DNA of 64,000 nt, taken from Sandaracinaceae bacterium (GTDB lineage: Bacteria; Myxococcota_A; Polyangia; Polyangiales; Sandaracinaceae). Made by a program: the position numbers and the translations under genes. The DNA is taken from positions 620,001 to 684,000 of the forward strand of contig JACKEC010000015.1 in assembly GCA_020633195.1 (NCBI GenBank), read 5' to 3'. Positions 19,851 through 31,190 of this stretch are shown piece after piece. The first letter of the stretch is position 1. Every line of letters starts with the position of its first letter. The notes under the pieces were generated by a model. That model did no database searches. It saw nothing but the letters and a program-made list of their open reading frames with translations, and had not been told where the DNA came from.

Positions 19851-21346
19851 TCAGGGTCCCCAGTCGATGTCCAGGGGCTGCGGCGGAGCGCGGGCCGGCG
19901 CCGGGGCGACGCGGTCGGCGGGGAGGCCGAGGTGCTCGAGGATGCGCCGGACGATGGCGGGCTGCTCGATCAGGGCCACGAGCCGATATCGGCCGCCGCA
20001 GGCGCACTCGAGGCTGTCGATGGCGAGGCCGCGGCGCATGAGCTCGGCCCGGGTGTGGTTGGGGGCCGCGGGTCGTTCGGGGGCGTCCGGGGTGGGGTCG
20101 GGGTCGTCGGATGCACGAGGTGTTGCCGGGGGCCGAGGGACGATGCGCGCTCGCCACTTGGCGTGGGCGGAGAGCACGCCGTGGTAGAGGAGGTGCGGGG
20201 TCTGGGGATCAGGGCCGACAGGCGCTCCAGCAACTGCTGCGCGGTGAGCCGGACGTGGGTGGTGCCGTCGGACCAGCGGGTCTTCAGCTTCAACAGGACG
20301 TCGCCGCCGGGGAGGCGTTCGAGTCGATCCTGGGCGAGGGCAGGGCGTAAGAGGTAGCGACAGAGGCGCTCGAGCGCGGCGCGATCGCGGGCGGAGACGG
20401 TGACGCCGGCGTGGAGGTCGAAGCCTCCGTGGGTGCGGCGCTCTCGGCCGAGCTGGGTGCCGGGCTCGAGGCGAAGGCGGGGGCCACCGCCCACGCGCTC
20501 GGCGTCGCGGCCGAGGACGGCGGTCTGGTAGAGGTCGGCGAGCGCGGGCGGCTCTTCGGTGTCGGCGGGGCGGCCGCCGTCGTCGTCGTCGATCCACAGG
20601 CTGCGCCGCACGAGGAGGCGCTTCACGCGCACGGCGATCTGCTCGGTGAGTGCCTCGAGCTCGTCGTCGGTGGGCGCGGGCAAGGGGTGGAAGGTGAGCT
20701 GGCCGTCGGGCGCCTCGGTCCACGCGCCGTCGGGCACGAGGCTGTGGAAGTGGACGTTGAGGTTCAGGGCGCCGCCGAAGCGCTGGATGACGGTGACGGC
20801 ACCGCAACGGCCGTCGGCGACGCGGCGCTTGCGGGCACGGCGTCGCTGGAAGGCGAACACGGCGCGCAGGAACACGCGCAGCACGGCGCGCGCGAGGTCG
20901 TGGTCCCAGGCGCACCGCCACCGCAGCCAGAACGGGAGGCTGAGCACCCACTGGCGATGACGGACGTACGGCAGGACGCGATCGACGAGGTCGGCGGCGC
21001 GCGCGGTCATGCGGCGGCCGTCGCAGCTCGGGCACAGGCCGCGGGCTTTGCACGAGAAGGCGACGAGGCGGTCATCGCCGCAGGCCTCGCAGGAGAAGCG
21101 GGCGATGCCGTAGGCGAGCAGGCCACACCGCAGGAAGGCACGGAGGGCCTTCTCGACGAACCGCGGGACGCCGTCGGCGCCGGGGCCGCGGCGCGAGGCG
21201 AGGAAGGTCTCGAGCTCCTCCTGGACGGTGGCGTGGAGGGCGCCGCGCTCGGGGCGGCGGCGGCGGTAGCAGCGGGGGCGACGGCGGCGGCGACGGACGC
21301 CATCCAAGGACGTCCACCAAGATGTGCGCCGGGGATCGCGGGTCAT
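19851..21346 (-). pseudogene. IS91-type transposase with one frameshift
   Basis: HUH-superfamily (IS91/ISCR-like) rolling-circle transposase. The N-terminal zinc-binding part is intact (CGLLAYG; CEACGDDRLVAF; GLCPSCDGRRM), followed by VDRVLPYVRHRQWVLSLPFW, the HUH motif LNLNVHFHSLVPDG and the tyrosine region ERLCRYLLRPALAQDRL. Around 20196-20212 the frame shifts: ALIPRP is continued by QTPHLLYHGVLSAHAKWRA in a second frame, which gives the usual C-terminus with a CACGGRY knuckle and ends at 19851. A one-base indel explains this; the element is either inactive or mis-assembled. The upstream end holds the structured sequence at 21344-21412. Confidence 0.8.
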
Positions 21347-21412
21347 GATCTCGCGGGGTTACGGGCGCCGATCGGCGAAGGTGGCGAGATCGGCGCGGCG
21401 ATCGCCGCATCT
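21344..21412. mobile_element. Putative terminus of the IS91-type element
   Basis: Contains GATCTCGC, then GCGAGATC about 30 bases on, with GCCGATCGGC and GGCGATCGCC in and beyond the loop. It directly precedes the transposase start and is repeated at 14299-14367 next to the other HUH transposase. HUH elements recognise such hairpins at their ends. The opposite end has not been located. Confidence 0.55.
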
Positions 21413-21459
21413 CTCTGGTTCCGCCCAACGTCGCGATGGAGCTCGTCGAACGGTCGGAC

Positions 21460-22089
21460 CTAGCGCTCGCCGCCCAGGGCGGCGCGCAGCGGCTCGAGGC
21501 GATCGAGCAGCGGGGGCATCTCGCCTTCGGGCAAGGAGAGGGCGACGTAGCGGTCGCCGAAGTGGAGCCGCTCGCCGTCCTGGAGGAGGTCGCGCAGCGG
21601 GGGGCTCGCGCCGGGCTCGAGCCAGTCGTCGGTCTGGGGCATGACGAGCGCCCACTCCCAGCCGTCGATCTCGCGTGGCTCGACCGAGAGGGCCTTCGCG
21701 ACGCCGAGCGCGGCGCTCTCGAGGAGGCCGCCGACGCGCGGCTGGAGGACGCCTCGAGGGCCCGTTTCCTCACGCGCGACGAGGAGGATCCTTCGCGCGG
21801 TGCCGTTCTGACGACCCGGCGGGCGGTGGCGGTAGAACGCGGCGAACGCGCCGTCCGCGCGGGCCATCCACGAGAGGTGCGCGCGGCCGACGGGGAGGCC
21901 GACGTCCTCGATCGCGAGGCGCAGGATCGCCTCGTCCACGTCCCCCGCCCAGCCGCGCTCTTCGAGCGTGCGGTTCCAGCCGCTGCGCAGGAACGCCCAG
22001 CGCACGAGGCGATAGACGAGCACGCCGATCATCAACGTCGGGATGAGGGTGCACAGCGCGAGGAACGCGACGGACTCGAGGGTCTCCAC
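21460..22089 (-). CDS. Membrane-anchored protein of unknown function
   Basis: 209-residue protein. A single N-terminal membrane helix (about 5-28, SVAFLALCTLIPTLMIGVLV) is followed by a soluble domain containing WMARADGAFAAFYRHRPPG and WEWALVMPQTDDWLEPG. GTG 22089 is taken as start because it places the helix at the N-terminus; the frame is open further upstream. It diverges from the Ser/Thr kinase with about 55 bp between starts. No family is recognised. Confidence 0.65.
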   Translation of the reverse strand: METLESVAFLALCTLIPTLMIGVLVYRLVRWAFLRSGWNRTLEERGWAGDVDEAILRLAIEDVGLPVGRAHLSWMARADGAFAAFYRHRPPGRQNGTARRILLVAREETGPRGVLQPRVGGLLESAALGVAKALSVEPREIDGWEWALVMPQTDDWLEPGASPPLRDLLQDGERLHFGDRYVALSLPEGEMPPLLDRLEPLRAALGGER

Positions 22090-22144
22090 GGCGTTTCGGG
22101 GCGATAGTACGCGACGACTCCACGATTCGGGATAGAGTCGGGCC

Positions 22145-23664
<1,520 letters not shown>

Positions 23665-23668
<4 letters not shown>

Positions 23669-24939
23669 CCCGCGCTTTCTTCTGCTTCACGATCCTCGCG
23701 GTCACCGCGCTCAGCGCCTCGGCGCGCGCGGACGCGGCCGCGGAGGCCCGCTTCCAGGACGAGGTCGCGCGACGGCACTACGCCGCCCGCCACTACGAGG
23801 ACGCGGCGCGCGCGTTCATGGTCGAGCAGCGCCTCGCGCCCAACCCCAACATCGTCTTCAACATCGCGCTGTGCTTTCAGCAGCTGAACCGGCACGCCGA
23901 CGCGTACACGTACTTCGCCGAGTACCTCGGCGCGGGTGACGACGACCCGGCGCGACGCGGTCAGGCGGAGCGGGCGCTCGCCGAGCTGCGGCCCCACGTG
24001 TCGCTCGTGAACGTGCGCAGCGAGCCCGCGGGCGCGGCGATCTTCGTCGACCGGCGCGAGCTCGGGCAGTACGGCGAGACGCCGCGGACCCTCGCGCTCG
24101 ACGCCGGCGAGCACCGCATCTGGGTGGAGCGGGACGGCTACCGCCCCGCGGAGACGACGGTCCAGCTCGGGCTCGGCGCGGAGACGAGCGTGACCCTCGA
24201 GCCTGTGCAGCTGCTCGGCCGGCTCCGGGTGGGCGCGCCGACGGCGGCGCAAGTCCGCGTGCTCGACGCGGGCGGCCACGTGGTCGCCGAGGGCCCGACG
24301 CCGTTCGACGAGGCGATCCCTCCCGGCACCTACCAGGCCGAGGCGCGGGCGGGCGCGGAGCGCTGGAGCGAGCCCGTGGTCGTGCGCGCGGAGCAGGTGT
24401 CCGAGCTTCAGGCGTCGCTGGTCGGGCCCACCGGCGCGGCCACGGTGACGGCGAACGTGACCGGCGCGCTCGTCACGCTCGACGGCACCGAGCGCGGCTT
24501 CACGCCGCAGGTCCTCGCGGCGATCCCCGTGGGCGATCACTCGATCGAGGTGCGCGCCGAGGGGATGCGGCCCTACGCCGGCACGCTCTCGATCGCCGAG
24601 GAAGACCACGCGTGGATCACGGTGGACCTCAGCGACGAGAGCGCGACCGGGGTCTCCGAGGGGACCTGGATCGTCGGCGGCCTCTCGTTGGCGCTCGCGA
24701 TCGCGGCGGGCGTCACCACCGGCTTCGCGGCGGACGCGCACGATCGGTTCCGCGCGCTCTACGGGATGCTGCAGCCGGCCGGCGCGGTCGCGGACGAGAG
24801 CACGACCTTCAACCTCGCGGCGGACTCGCTCTGGATCGGCGCGGGGATCGCGGCGCTGACCGCGATCGTGCTCCTCGCCACCACGAGCGACTTCGAGGCG
24901 CAGCCGAGCCGGGCGATGGTGTCGCGGGGGGGACGATGA
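23665..24939 (+). CDS. Exported TPR/PEGA-domain protein
   Basis: 424-residue protein with cleavable signal peptide (about 1-22, ends ASARA). Helical TPR-like repeats at about 25-110 (HYAARHYEDAARAF; NIVFNIALCFQQLNRHADAY), PEGA domains at about 113-180 (VNVRSEPAGAAIFVDRRELG) and again about 255-315, and two C-terminal membrane helices (about 330-352, 385-410). It is translationally coupled to the kinase upstream and the VWA-like lipoprotein downstream, so the three probably form one envelope complex; the kinase's own PEGA domain suggests a partner role. Confidence 0.85.
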
Positions 24940-26420
24940 TGCGCGCGTCGCGATGGCTCCTCACCGCGGGGCTGCTCGGGGGGCTGCTCGGTGGCTGCTC
25001 CGCGCTCTTCGACTCGAGCTTGCCCGAGGGGTGCATGGTCGAGGACTTCGACGGCGACGGCGTGGTCGCGCCCGAGTGCGCCGCCGACCCGACGCAGGCG
25101 GACTGCGACGACAACGACGCGGAGACCTTCCCCGGCGCGCCGGAGCTGTGCGACGGCTTCGACAACGACTGTGACAGCCGCTTCGACGAGGGCCTCGAGA
25201 ACCTCCAGTACTACGTGGACTGCGACGGCGACTCGTACGGGAACGACCTCGCGCCGATCGAGATCGCCTGCGCGACCCCGATGACGCTCGACTGCCCCGG
25301 GACGGGCGGCGGCTGGGTCAACCGCGGCGGCGACTGCGACGACCTCAACCCCAACCGACAGGTCGCGTGCGGCTCGTGCGCGCAGGTCGACTTCCTCATC
25401 GTGATGGACACGAGCAACTCGATGTCGGAGGAGCAGGTCGCGCTCGCGCTGCAGCTCCCTCGCGTCGTCGAGGTGCTCAAGTCCGGCGACATCGACGGCG
25501 ACGGAGTCCCCGAGGCCGAGCCGATCACCGATCTGCACGTCGGCGTGATCACGCCCGACCTCGGCTCGGGCGACTTCAACGTGCCGACCTGCGAGATGGG
25601 CTTTGGCGACGACGGGATCCTGCAGACGACGTCGGGCGCGCCGCTCGACTGCCGCGGCTTCATGATCGAGGGGCCGCCGTTCTTGAGCTTCACGCCCGAG
25701 GAGGACGCCGGCGACATCGCGCAGTTCACGCAGGACTGGGCCTGCCTCGTGCGCGCGGGCACGGGCGGCTGCGGGTTCGAGCAGCCGCTCGAGGCGGCGC
25801 TCAAGGCGCTGACCCCGGCGGCGTCCACGCTCCGCTTCCGCGACGACACGCTCGGGCACGGCGACGAGCTCAACCGCGGGTTCCTGCGCGAGGACTCGAT
25901 CCTCGTGGTGCTCGTGGTCACCGACGAGGACGACTGCTCGGCGGAGGACCCCGAGCTGTTCTGGCCCGCGAGCCCCGAGTACACGAGCGACCTGAACCTC
26001 CGCTGCCACGAGTACGCGGACGCGGTCTACCCGGTCTCACGTTACGTGAGCGGCCTGCTCTCGCTGCGCGGCGCCGACGACCTGATCCTCGGTGTCGTCG
26101 CGGGCGTCCCGGAGGAGCTCGTCCCCATGCACGGCATCGACGCGGACTACGGCGGCATCCTCGCCGACAGCCGCCTCGAGGAGCGCGTCGACTCCGCGTC
26201 GGGCACCCGCCTCGAGTTCTCGTGCTCGATCCCGGGCCGCGGCGCCGCGTTCCCGCCGCGGCGGCTCCTCGAGCTCGCCGAGGGCCTGCAGGCGCGGGGC
26301 TCGACGACGGTGCTCAGCTCCATCTGCTCGCGCGACGCCTACACGAACGTGGCCGAGGCGATCCTGTCGGCCGCCGTGGAGCACGGGGTCGAGCGCTGCG
26401 GGCCCCGCCTGGGCGAGTAG
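24936..26420 (+). CDS. VWA-like lipoprotein with MopE-type metal-binding motif
   Basis: 494-residue lipoprotein (signal peptide, lipobox LLGGC). Residues about 35-120 carry the putative metal-binding motif typical of MopE-like myxobacterial proteins (DCDDNDAETFPGAPELCDG, FDNDCDSRFDEG; later GGDCDDLNPN). A von Willebrand A-like fold follows, with a MIDAS-type DTSNSMSEE motif (about 156-164) and VVTDEDDCS. It overlaps the PEGA gene by ATGA and is the third member of the kinase operon. Probably surface-exposed and metal-dependent; target unknown. Confidence 0.85.
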   Translation: MMRASRWLLTAGLLGGLLGGCSALFDSSLPEGCMVEDFDGDGVVAPECAADPTQADCDDNDAETFPGAPELCDGFDNDCDSRFDEGLENLQYYVDCDGDSYGNDLAPIEIACATPMTLDCPGTGGGWVNRGGDCDDLNPNRQVACGSCAQVDFLIVMDTSNSMSEEQVALALQLPRVVEVLKSGDIDGDGVPEAEPITDLHVGVITPDLGSGDFNVPTCEMGFGDDGILQTTSGAPLDCRGFMIEGPPFLSFTPEEDAGDIAQFTQDWACLVRAGTGGCGFEQPLEAALKALTPAASTLRFRDDTLGHGDELNRGFLREDSILVVLVVTDEDDCSAEDPELFWPASPEYTSDLNLRCHEYADAVYPVSRYVSGLLSLRGADDLILGVVAGVPEELVPMHGIDADYGGILADSRLEERVDSASGTRLEFSCSIPGRGAAFPPRRLLELAEGLQARGSTTVLSSICSRDAYTNVAEAILSAAVEHGVERCGPRLGE

Positions 26421-26454
26421 CACCCAGGCCGGGACTGCCGTAAGGTCGCCCTCG

Positions 26455-27054
26455 ATGACCTCGGACAAGACCAGGCGCTCGCGCATCGTCGAGGTCGCGG
26501 TGAAGCTCTCGCAGGGGCGCGACTTCGACAAAGTCGGTCTGCGCGAGGTCGCCGAGCAGGCCGGGGTCGCGCTCGGGACGCTCTACAAGTCGTTCTCGAG
26601 CAAGGAAGAGATCGTCGGGGCGGCGGTCCAGTACCAGACGACGCGGCTCAAGCGGCAGTTCGACAAGCACCCGGCCAAGGGCGACACGCCGCTCGAGCGG
26701 GTCGACGATCTGTTCGCGCGGCTCACGCGCGCGCTCACGCGGCGGCCGGCGTTCGCTCGCACCGTGCTCGGCGCGATCAGCACCAACCACCCCGACATCT
26801 CCGGCGCGGTGCTCGAGCACGACGGCGAGACCACGCGCATCGTCGTCGCGGCGCTCCGCGGCACGTCTCCGCAGGACGTCGACGTCGCGAACGCGACCGA
26901 GTCCGAACAGACGATCGCGTTCCTGCTGCGGCACATCTGGTTCGCGAGCATGGTCGGCTGGTCCGCGGGCATCTCGGGACACGCCAAGGTGCTCGCCGAC
27001 GTGCACGACGCGGCGCGCCTGCTCCTCGCCGGCGCCGAGGCGCTCGGCGAGTAG
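26455..27054 (+). CDS. TetR/AcrR family transcriptional regulator
   Basis: 199-residue TetR-type regulator. N-terminal helix-turn-helix at about 10-55 (VGLREVAEQAGVALGTLYKSF, the classic TetR recognition pattern). The C-terminal ligand domain includes FARTVLGAI and AFLLRHIWFASMVGWSAG, resembling regulators of lipid or sterol catabolism such as KstR; that resemblance is weak and from memory only. It is 34 bp after the VWA gene and faces the convergent heparinase-like gene. Target operator unknown; see the palindrome at 53665 as one possible TetR-type site. Confidence 0.88.
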   Translation: MTSDKTRRSRIVEVAVKLSQGRDFDKVGLREVAEQAGVALGTLYKSFSSKEEIVGAAVQYQTTRLKRQFDKHPAKGDTPLERVDDLFARLTRALTRRPAFARTVLGAISTNHPDISGAVLEHDGETTRIVVAALRGTSPQDVDVANATESEQTIAFLLRHIWFASMVGWSAGISGHAKVLADVHDAARLLLAGAEALGE

Positions 27055-27073
27055 CGCTCGGCGCTCCAGCCGC

Positions 27074-29326
27074 TCAGGGCTCCACGGTCGCGACCGACGT
27101 CGACGCGTCCTCGTCGAGCGCGGCGACGCCGTCGATCGTCACGCGGCTGCCGCGCGCGGCGAGCGCCACGGTGCCGTCGAGCGACACGATCGTCACGGCC
27201 GCGTCGGTGGTCACGACCTCGCCCGAGGGGAGGGTGACCTCGGTCGCCGCGCCCTCGCCGCGCAGCCACACCAGGTCGGTGAAGTCGGCGCCGCGGACGA
27301 GCCACGCGGTGGCGTCGGCGCCCGCGTCGACCGCCTCCACCGCGAGCGGCGCGTCGGCGCCGTCGGTCGCGCCGACGCGGTAGGGCGCGAGCACGCTCAG
27401 GAACCCGGGCGCCTCCGCGTCGACGATCGCGTCGCCGACCCCGTGGTGCTCGTGGACGCCGCTCTGCAGCTCGTGCACGTGCGGCGCCTCGTCGGCCACG
27501 AAGGGCGGCTCCTCCCAGCGCACCGCGCCCGCGGTCGAGCTGGTGAAGACGTGCACGCCGCCCGAGGCGCGCGCGACGTGCATGTCGGCGCCGAGCTCGA
27601 ACGTCTGCCCGAGGTCACGCCCCGCGTACGCGTGCATCCGCAGGCGGTGCTCCCGGGGCCCCGCGTGGGTCGTGGTCAGTCGGTCGGCGACGACGAAGTA
27701 GCGCTGCCGCACGAACGCGACGCCGCGCACGATGCTCGTCTCCTGGTAGTCCTCGCGGGCCTCGGCCCACGCGAGCGCCTCCCCGTCGACGCCGTTCTCG
27801 AGGAACGCGTCTTGGTCCCCCCAGTCGTTGAGGAGGCCCTTCTCCGGCGCGCCCGCGCCGTCGATGAGGATGACGTTGTGCGCGATCGGCTCGGCCGTGC
27901 GCGCGTTGTCGAGGCCGTTGGGCTTGTAGTAGCCGGTGTCGATCAGGAGGTAGTCGCCGTAGGCCGCGAGCGAGAGCGACGTCCCGTCGGCGTGGTCGTG
28001 CAGGGTGCGTCGCGCGGAGCCGTGCTCGGCCACCAGCAGCAGCCAACGCGCGTCGGCGTCCCAGCCGGACCGGAACACCGCGTTGCCACCGGCGGGGAGG
28101 AAGCGGTTGCGGTAGGGCGGCTCGACGGGGGCCGCGGCGTCGTCGACCATGACGAGGAAGTGCGGGATGAGCATGGCGTCCATTCGCAAGGGTTCTTGCG
28201 TGTTCGTCATCCAGTCCCAGAGGAAGTGGCTCGGGGCGCCGCTCCCCGTGAGCAGCGCCGGGTGGCTCGGCGTGTAGAGGCGCGCGTCCCCGAGCGGCGG
28301 GCGCTGACCGCTCGGGAGGCGGATCGACACCGACCAGTCGAAGGCGGCCTGGAAGTACGGGCGCTCGAGCATCCCGGAGAACGTGAAGGTCTCGCGCGGC
28401 ACGCAGCCGTTGTCCTGCCAGGGGTCCACGCTCTGCCGGTTGACGCAGTCCCGCCGGTACTCGTGGTCCTCGAGGCCCGCGTTCTCGAGCGCGTGGAGGA
28501 ACGAGAGCCCCGCCTCGCTCCCGAAGCCGAAGTAGAACGGCCCCTCGCTGACGCCTCCGTCGGCCTGGATGTACTGGCCGTTCTCGCCGTAGAGGTAGTC
28601 GAGCTCGCTCACCGCCCAGTCGAGCCAGCGGTCGGAGTCCGGGTGCTCGGGGAACGCGAGCGCGACGTAGCCGATGGCCGAGGCGGTCCGGATCGGGTGG
28701 TTGTTCTGCGAGAAGCCGAGCGTGATCTGGCGCGTCGCCCGATCGAGCACGTAGCGCGCGTAGAACGCGCCGTTGATCGTGGTCAGCACCTCGCCCACCG
28801 CGCGCGCCTCGTCCTCGGAGAGGTCGCCCGTCGCCTGCAGGAGGTCCCACGCGTTGGTGTGGCACATCAGGGGCGCGGGCATCCGGATGTTGAGGTCCCA
28901 CGTGTCGTCGGTGTCCACGTTGGGCTGGAGCGCGAGCAGGATGTCGCGCGCGCGCGCCCCGGCCTCGTGGTCGTCGTAGAGCCACGCGAGCATCGCGTTC
29001 GCCTGCGCGATGCAACCGTTGTTGCCATAGACGCCGTGGTCCCACACCGCGGGATCCACGTCCTGCAGCGGCGCGGCGGCGCGCGCGCGCAGCGCCGCGA
29101 GCACGGTCGCGTACGGCTCGCGGTCGACCCGGGCGAGGATCCCGTCGCGGTCGGCCGCGGTGACGAGGAGGCTCGGGTGCGCGAGCGCGGGGCGTGGGGT
29201 GCGGTCGCTGCCGCCCGCGTCGACGGGGGGCGGCGGCGTCGCCGCGTCGGTGTCCATCACGGGGCCGCCGTCGCACGACGCGAGCAGCGCGACGAGGCAG
29301 AGGGTTCGGAGCCGAGGAGCGTGCAT
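27074..29326 (-). CDS. Heparinase II/III-like lipoprotein
   Basis: 750-residue lipoprotein: signal peptide with lipobox LLASC (Cys about 18), then an acidic DAG spacer. The helical (alpha/alpha)-toroid part (about 50-380) has polysaccharide-lyase features such as GFSQNNHPIRTASAIGYVAL and LDYLYGENGQYIQADGG, with a conserved Asn-His and a Tyr. The C-terminal beta-sandwich contains the heparinase II/III pattern HGSARRTLHDHADGTSLSLA and LIDTGYY. It probably cleaves an acidic polysaccharide outside the cell by beta-elimination. Substrate unknown. Confidence 0.85.
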   Translation of the reverse strand: MHAPRLRTLCLVALLASCDGGPVMDTDAATPPPPVDAGGSDRTPRPALAHPSLLVTAADRDGILARVDREPYATVLAALRARAAAPLQDVDPAVWDHGVYGNNGCIAQANAMLAWLYDDHEAGARARDILLALQPNVDTDDTWDLNIRMPAPLMCHTNAWDLLQATGDLSEDEARAVGEVLTTINGAFYARYVLDRATRQITLGFSQNNHPIRTASAIGYVALAFPEHPDSDRWLDWAVSELDYLYGENGQYIQADGGVSEGPFYFGFGSEAGLSFLHALENAGLEDHEYRRDCVNRQSVDPWQDNGCVPRETFTFSGMLERPYFQAAFDWSVSIRLPSGQRPPLGDARLYTPSHPALLTGSGAPSHFLWDWMTNTQEPLRMDAMLIPHFLVMVDDAAAPVEPPYRNRFLPAGGNAVFRSGWDADARWLLLVAEHGSARRTLHDHADGTSLSLAAYGDYLLIDTGYYKPNGLDNARTAEPIAHNVILIDGAGAPEKGLLNDWGDQDAFLENGVDGEALAWAEAREDYQETSIVRGVAFVRQRYFVVADRLTTTHAGPREHRLRMHAYAGRDLGQTFELGADMHVARASGGVHVFTSSTAGAVRWEEPPFVADEAPHVHELQSGVHEHHGVGDAIVDAEAPGFLSVLAPYRVGATDGADAPLAVEAVDAGADATAWLVRGADFTDLVWLRGEGAATEVTLPSGEVVTTDAAVTIVSLDGTVALAARGSRVTIDGVAALDEDASTSVATVEP

Positions 29327-29377
29327 CGCGGCCCAGTATCGGGCTCCGAGCGCGTCGCGAAAAGGGCGGGGGCGAGA

Positions 29378-31048
29378 TCAGCGCCGGCGGGCGCGTCGCA
29401 CGAAGAGCAGCCCGAGCAGCATCAGCGCGCCCCAGGGCGCCTCGCGGTCCTGCACCGCGCAGCCGCCGCAGCCGCCCGAGTCCGCCGCCGGCGCGGGGCG
29501 GAGCGGGGGTGCCGCCTCCTCTTCGTTCGCGGGCGGCGCCTCCTGCGCCTCCGCGGTCGCGGCCCCGGAGAGGATGTCGGCGATCGAGGTGAGCCCCGCC
29601 TCGAGCCCGACCTCGGGCGCGTCGGTCCGCACCATCGGCGCGAGCTGGAGGTTCCCTCGGGGCGCGAACGCGGTGTTCTGCGCCGCGGACGTCGGGCCGC
29701 TGCCCTGGTTGATCCGTCCCTCGCCGGGCGGCCCGCCCCAGCGGCCGCGCACCGGGTTCTCGCAGGCGATGGCGCCCTCCCACGGGTGGCGGATCGCGTA
29801 GCGGGCCTGGAAGTTGTTGTCCCCCGCGGGGCGCGAGCCATGCTCGAGCACGCCGTCGTCCTGGAGGAACTCGCGACCGCCGACGATCGGGTCCGCGTGA
29901 CGGAAGACGAGGTCTTCGTCGAGGCCGTCCGCGCCGTAGCGGTAGTGCAGCCGCGTGAGCACCCACGGCGACGAGCCGAAGAAGCCGCCCATGCCGGGGA
30001 ACCCTCGCCGCACGCCAGGCCCGCCGGTGGGCGCGTCGAGCGCGCCGGCCACGTCCGCGCCGAGCGTCGCGAGGTCCTGCATCGTCACGACGGGGCCGGG
30101 GCACGGGTCGCAGCTCGTCGCCTGCCACGCGTACTCGGTCACGACCGCGCCGGGGTTGCGCTCGAGGGTGAGGTCGAAGAGCGTCGCGTAGAACTCGCCG
30201 AAGCGCTCGCGGACTCCGTCGGCCACGTCGAGGTTCGTCGGGATGGTGACGTTCTGGTAGTTCGCGAGCTCGTAGCGGCCGTCGCGCGAGAGGATGTGGA
30301 CGACCAGATCCTGCGTGCCCGGGCTGTTGAGCAGGCCGAGCCGCACCGGCAGCGCGAAGGTCTCCGACTCGTAGTGGACCCGCAGCGGCGAGAGCACCGC
30401 GCGGCCGTTCTCGAAGGTCACGCGCTCGACGTTCACGCGGGCGACGAAGAACTTCGTGCCCTGCTCGACGTAGGGGCGGAGCGACGCCGAGGCGCCCTCG
30501 GGGATGTTGTACTCCTCTTGCCGGAGCCAGGTCTCGAGGCCGTCCGAGTCCCGCGCGCTGAGGATGACGATCTCGTACTCGCCGACCTCGAACTGCGCCT
30601 CCACGGTCACGCCGAGGCCGCCGGGCGCGCCGCCGCCGCTGCCGGAGCGCCGCGCCATCGAGGGCGCGGGCATCGGGAGGCCCGCGTAGTCCGGCATCAC
30701 CGCGCACGGGTCCTGCTCCCAGTACTCGACGAGCCGGGGCGACGCGAGCGTGTCGACCCGCGCGAAGACCTCGCGCGGCAACGTGCGGACGTTCTCCTCC
30801 TGGATCACCACGGGCACCGGGACGATCAGCGCGAACGCCGAGGGCGGACCCTCGTAGTCGTTCTGCATCGAGAGCACGGTGGTCGTCCCCTCGCGGAGCA
30901 TCACCACCATCGTGGCGTTGTTCGTCAGCGACTCGCTGCTGCCGGCGACGTAGAAGCCGCAGAACGCCGAGGCGCCGGCGGGGACGGCGAGCAGCGCCGC
31001 GAGCGCGAGCCCCGTGATCCGAAGGGCGGAGATCCGAGCGGTGGCCAT
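29378..31048 (-). CDS. DUF2330 protein with MYXO-CTERM-like tail
   Basis: 556-residue secreted protein of the DUF2330 family: signal peptide (about 1-28) then CGFYVAGSSESLTNNATMVV, the family's start pattern. The C-terminus has GGCGGCAVQD, a hydrophobic segment (APWGALMLLGLLFV) and RRARRR, resembling the MYXO-CTERM sorting signal, so it may be processed and placed on the cell surface. ATG 31048 is used because an AGGAAC site precedes it and the signal peptide follows directly; an ATG at 31072 is upstream. It is 51 bp before the heparinase gene on the same strand. Molecular function unknown. Confidence 0.85.
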   Translation of the reverse strand: MATARISALRITGLALAALLAVPAGASAFCGFYVAGSSESLTNNATMVVMLREGTTTVLSMQNDYEGPPSAFALIVPVPVVIQEENVRTLPREVFARVDTLASPRLVEYWEQDPCAVMPDYAGLPMPAPSMARRSGSGGGAPGGLGVTVEAQFEVGEYEIVILSARDSDGLETWLRQEEYNIPEGASASLRPYVEQGTKFFVARVNVERVTFENGRAVLSPLRVHYESETFALPVRLGLLNSPGTQDLVVHILSRDGRYELANYQNVTIPTNLDVADGVRERFGEFYATLFDLTLERNPGAVVTEYAWQATSCDPCPGPVVTMQDLATLGADVAGALDAPTGGPGVRRGFPGMGGFFGSSPWVLTRLHYRYGADGLDEDLVFRHADPIVGGREFLQDDGVLEHGSRPAGDNNFQARYAIRHPWEGAIACENPVRGRWGGPPGEGRINQGSGPTSAAQNTAFAPRGNLQLAPMVRTDAPEVGLEAGLTSIADILSGAATAEAQEAPPANEEEAAPPLRPAPAADSGGCGGCAVQDREAPWGALMLLGLLFVRRARRR

Positions 31049-31141
31049 GCAGTTCCTCCAGGTACGGGGCACGGTACCGCACGAGAGGACTCCGTGGCGC
31101 TCGCGTCGCTTGGGTCGGAGTGGGCCGCCTTCGAAACGCGG

Positions 31142-31172
31142 GACGGCCGCGGAGGGAGCCCCCGCGGCCGTC
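31142..31172. terminator. Strong hairpin downstream of the Cys-rich lipoprotein gene
   Basis: Perfect 11-bp stem (GACGGCCGCGG / CCGCGGCCGTC) with a 9-base loop, 18 bases after the stop of the gene ending at 31191 on the - strand. No clear U-tract follows, but the stem is very stable and its place fits a terminator. Confidence 0.6.
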
Positions 31173-31190
31173 GACCGTCGTGGTGATCGC

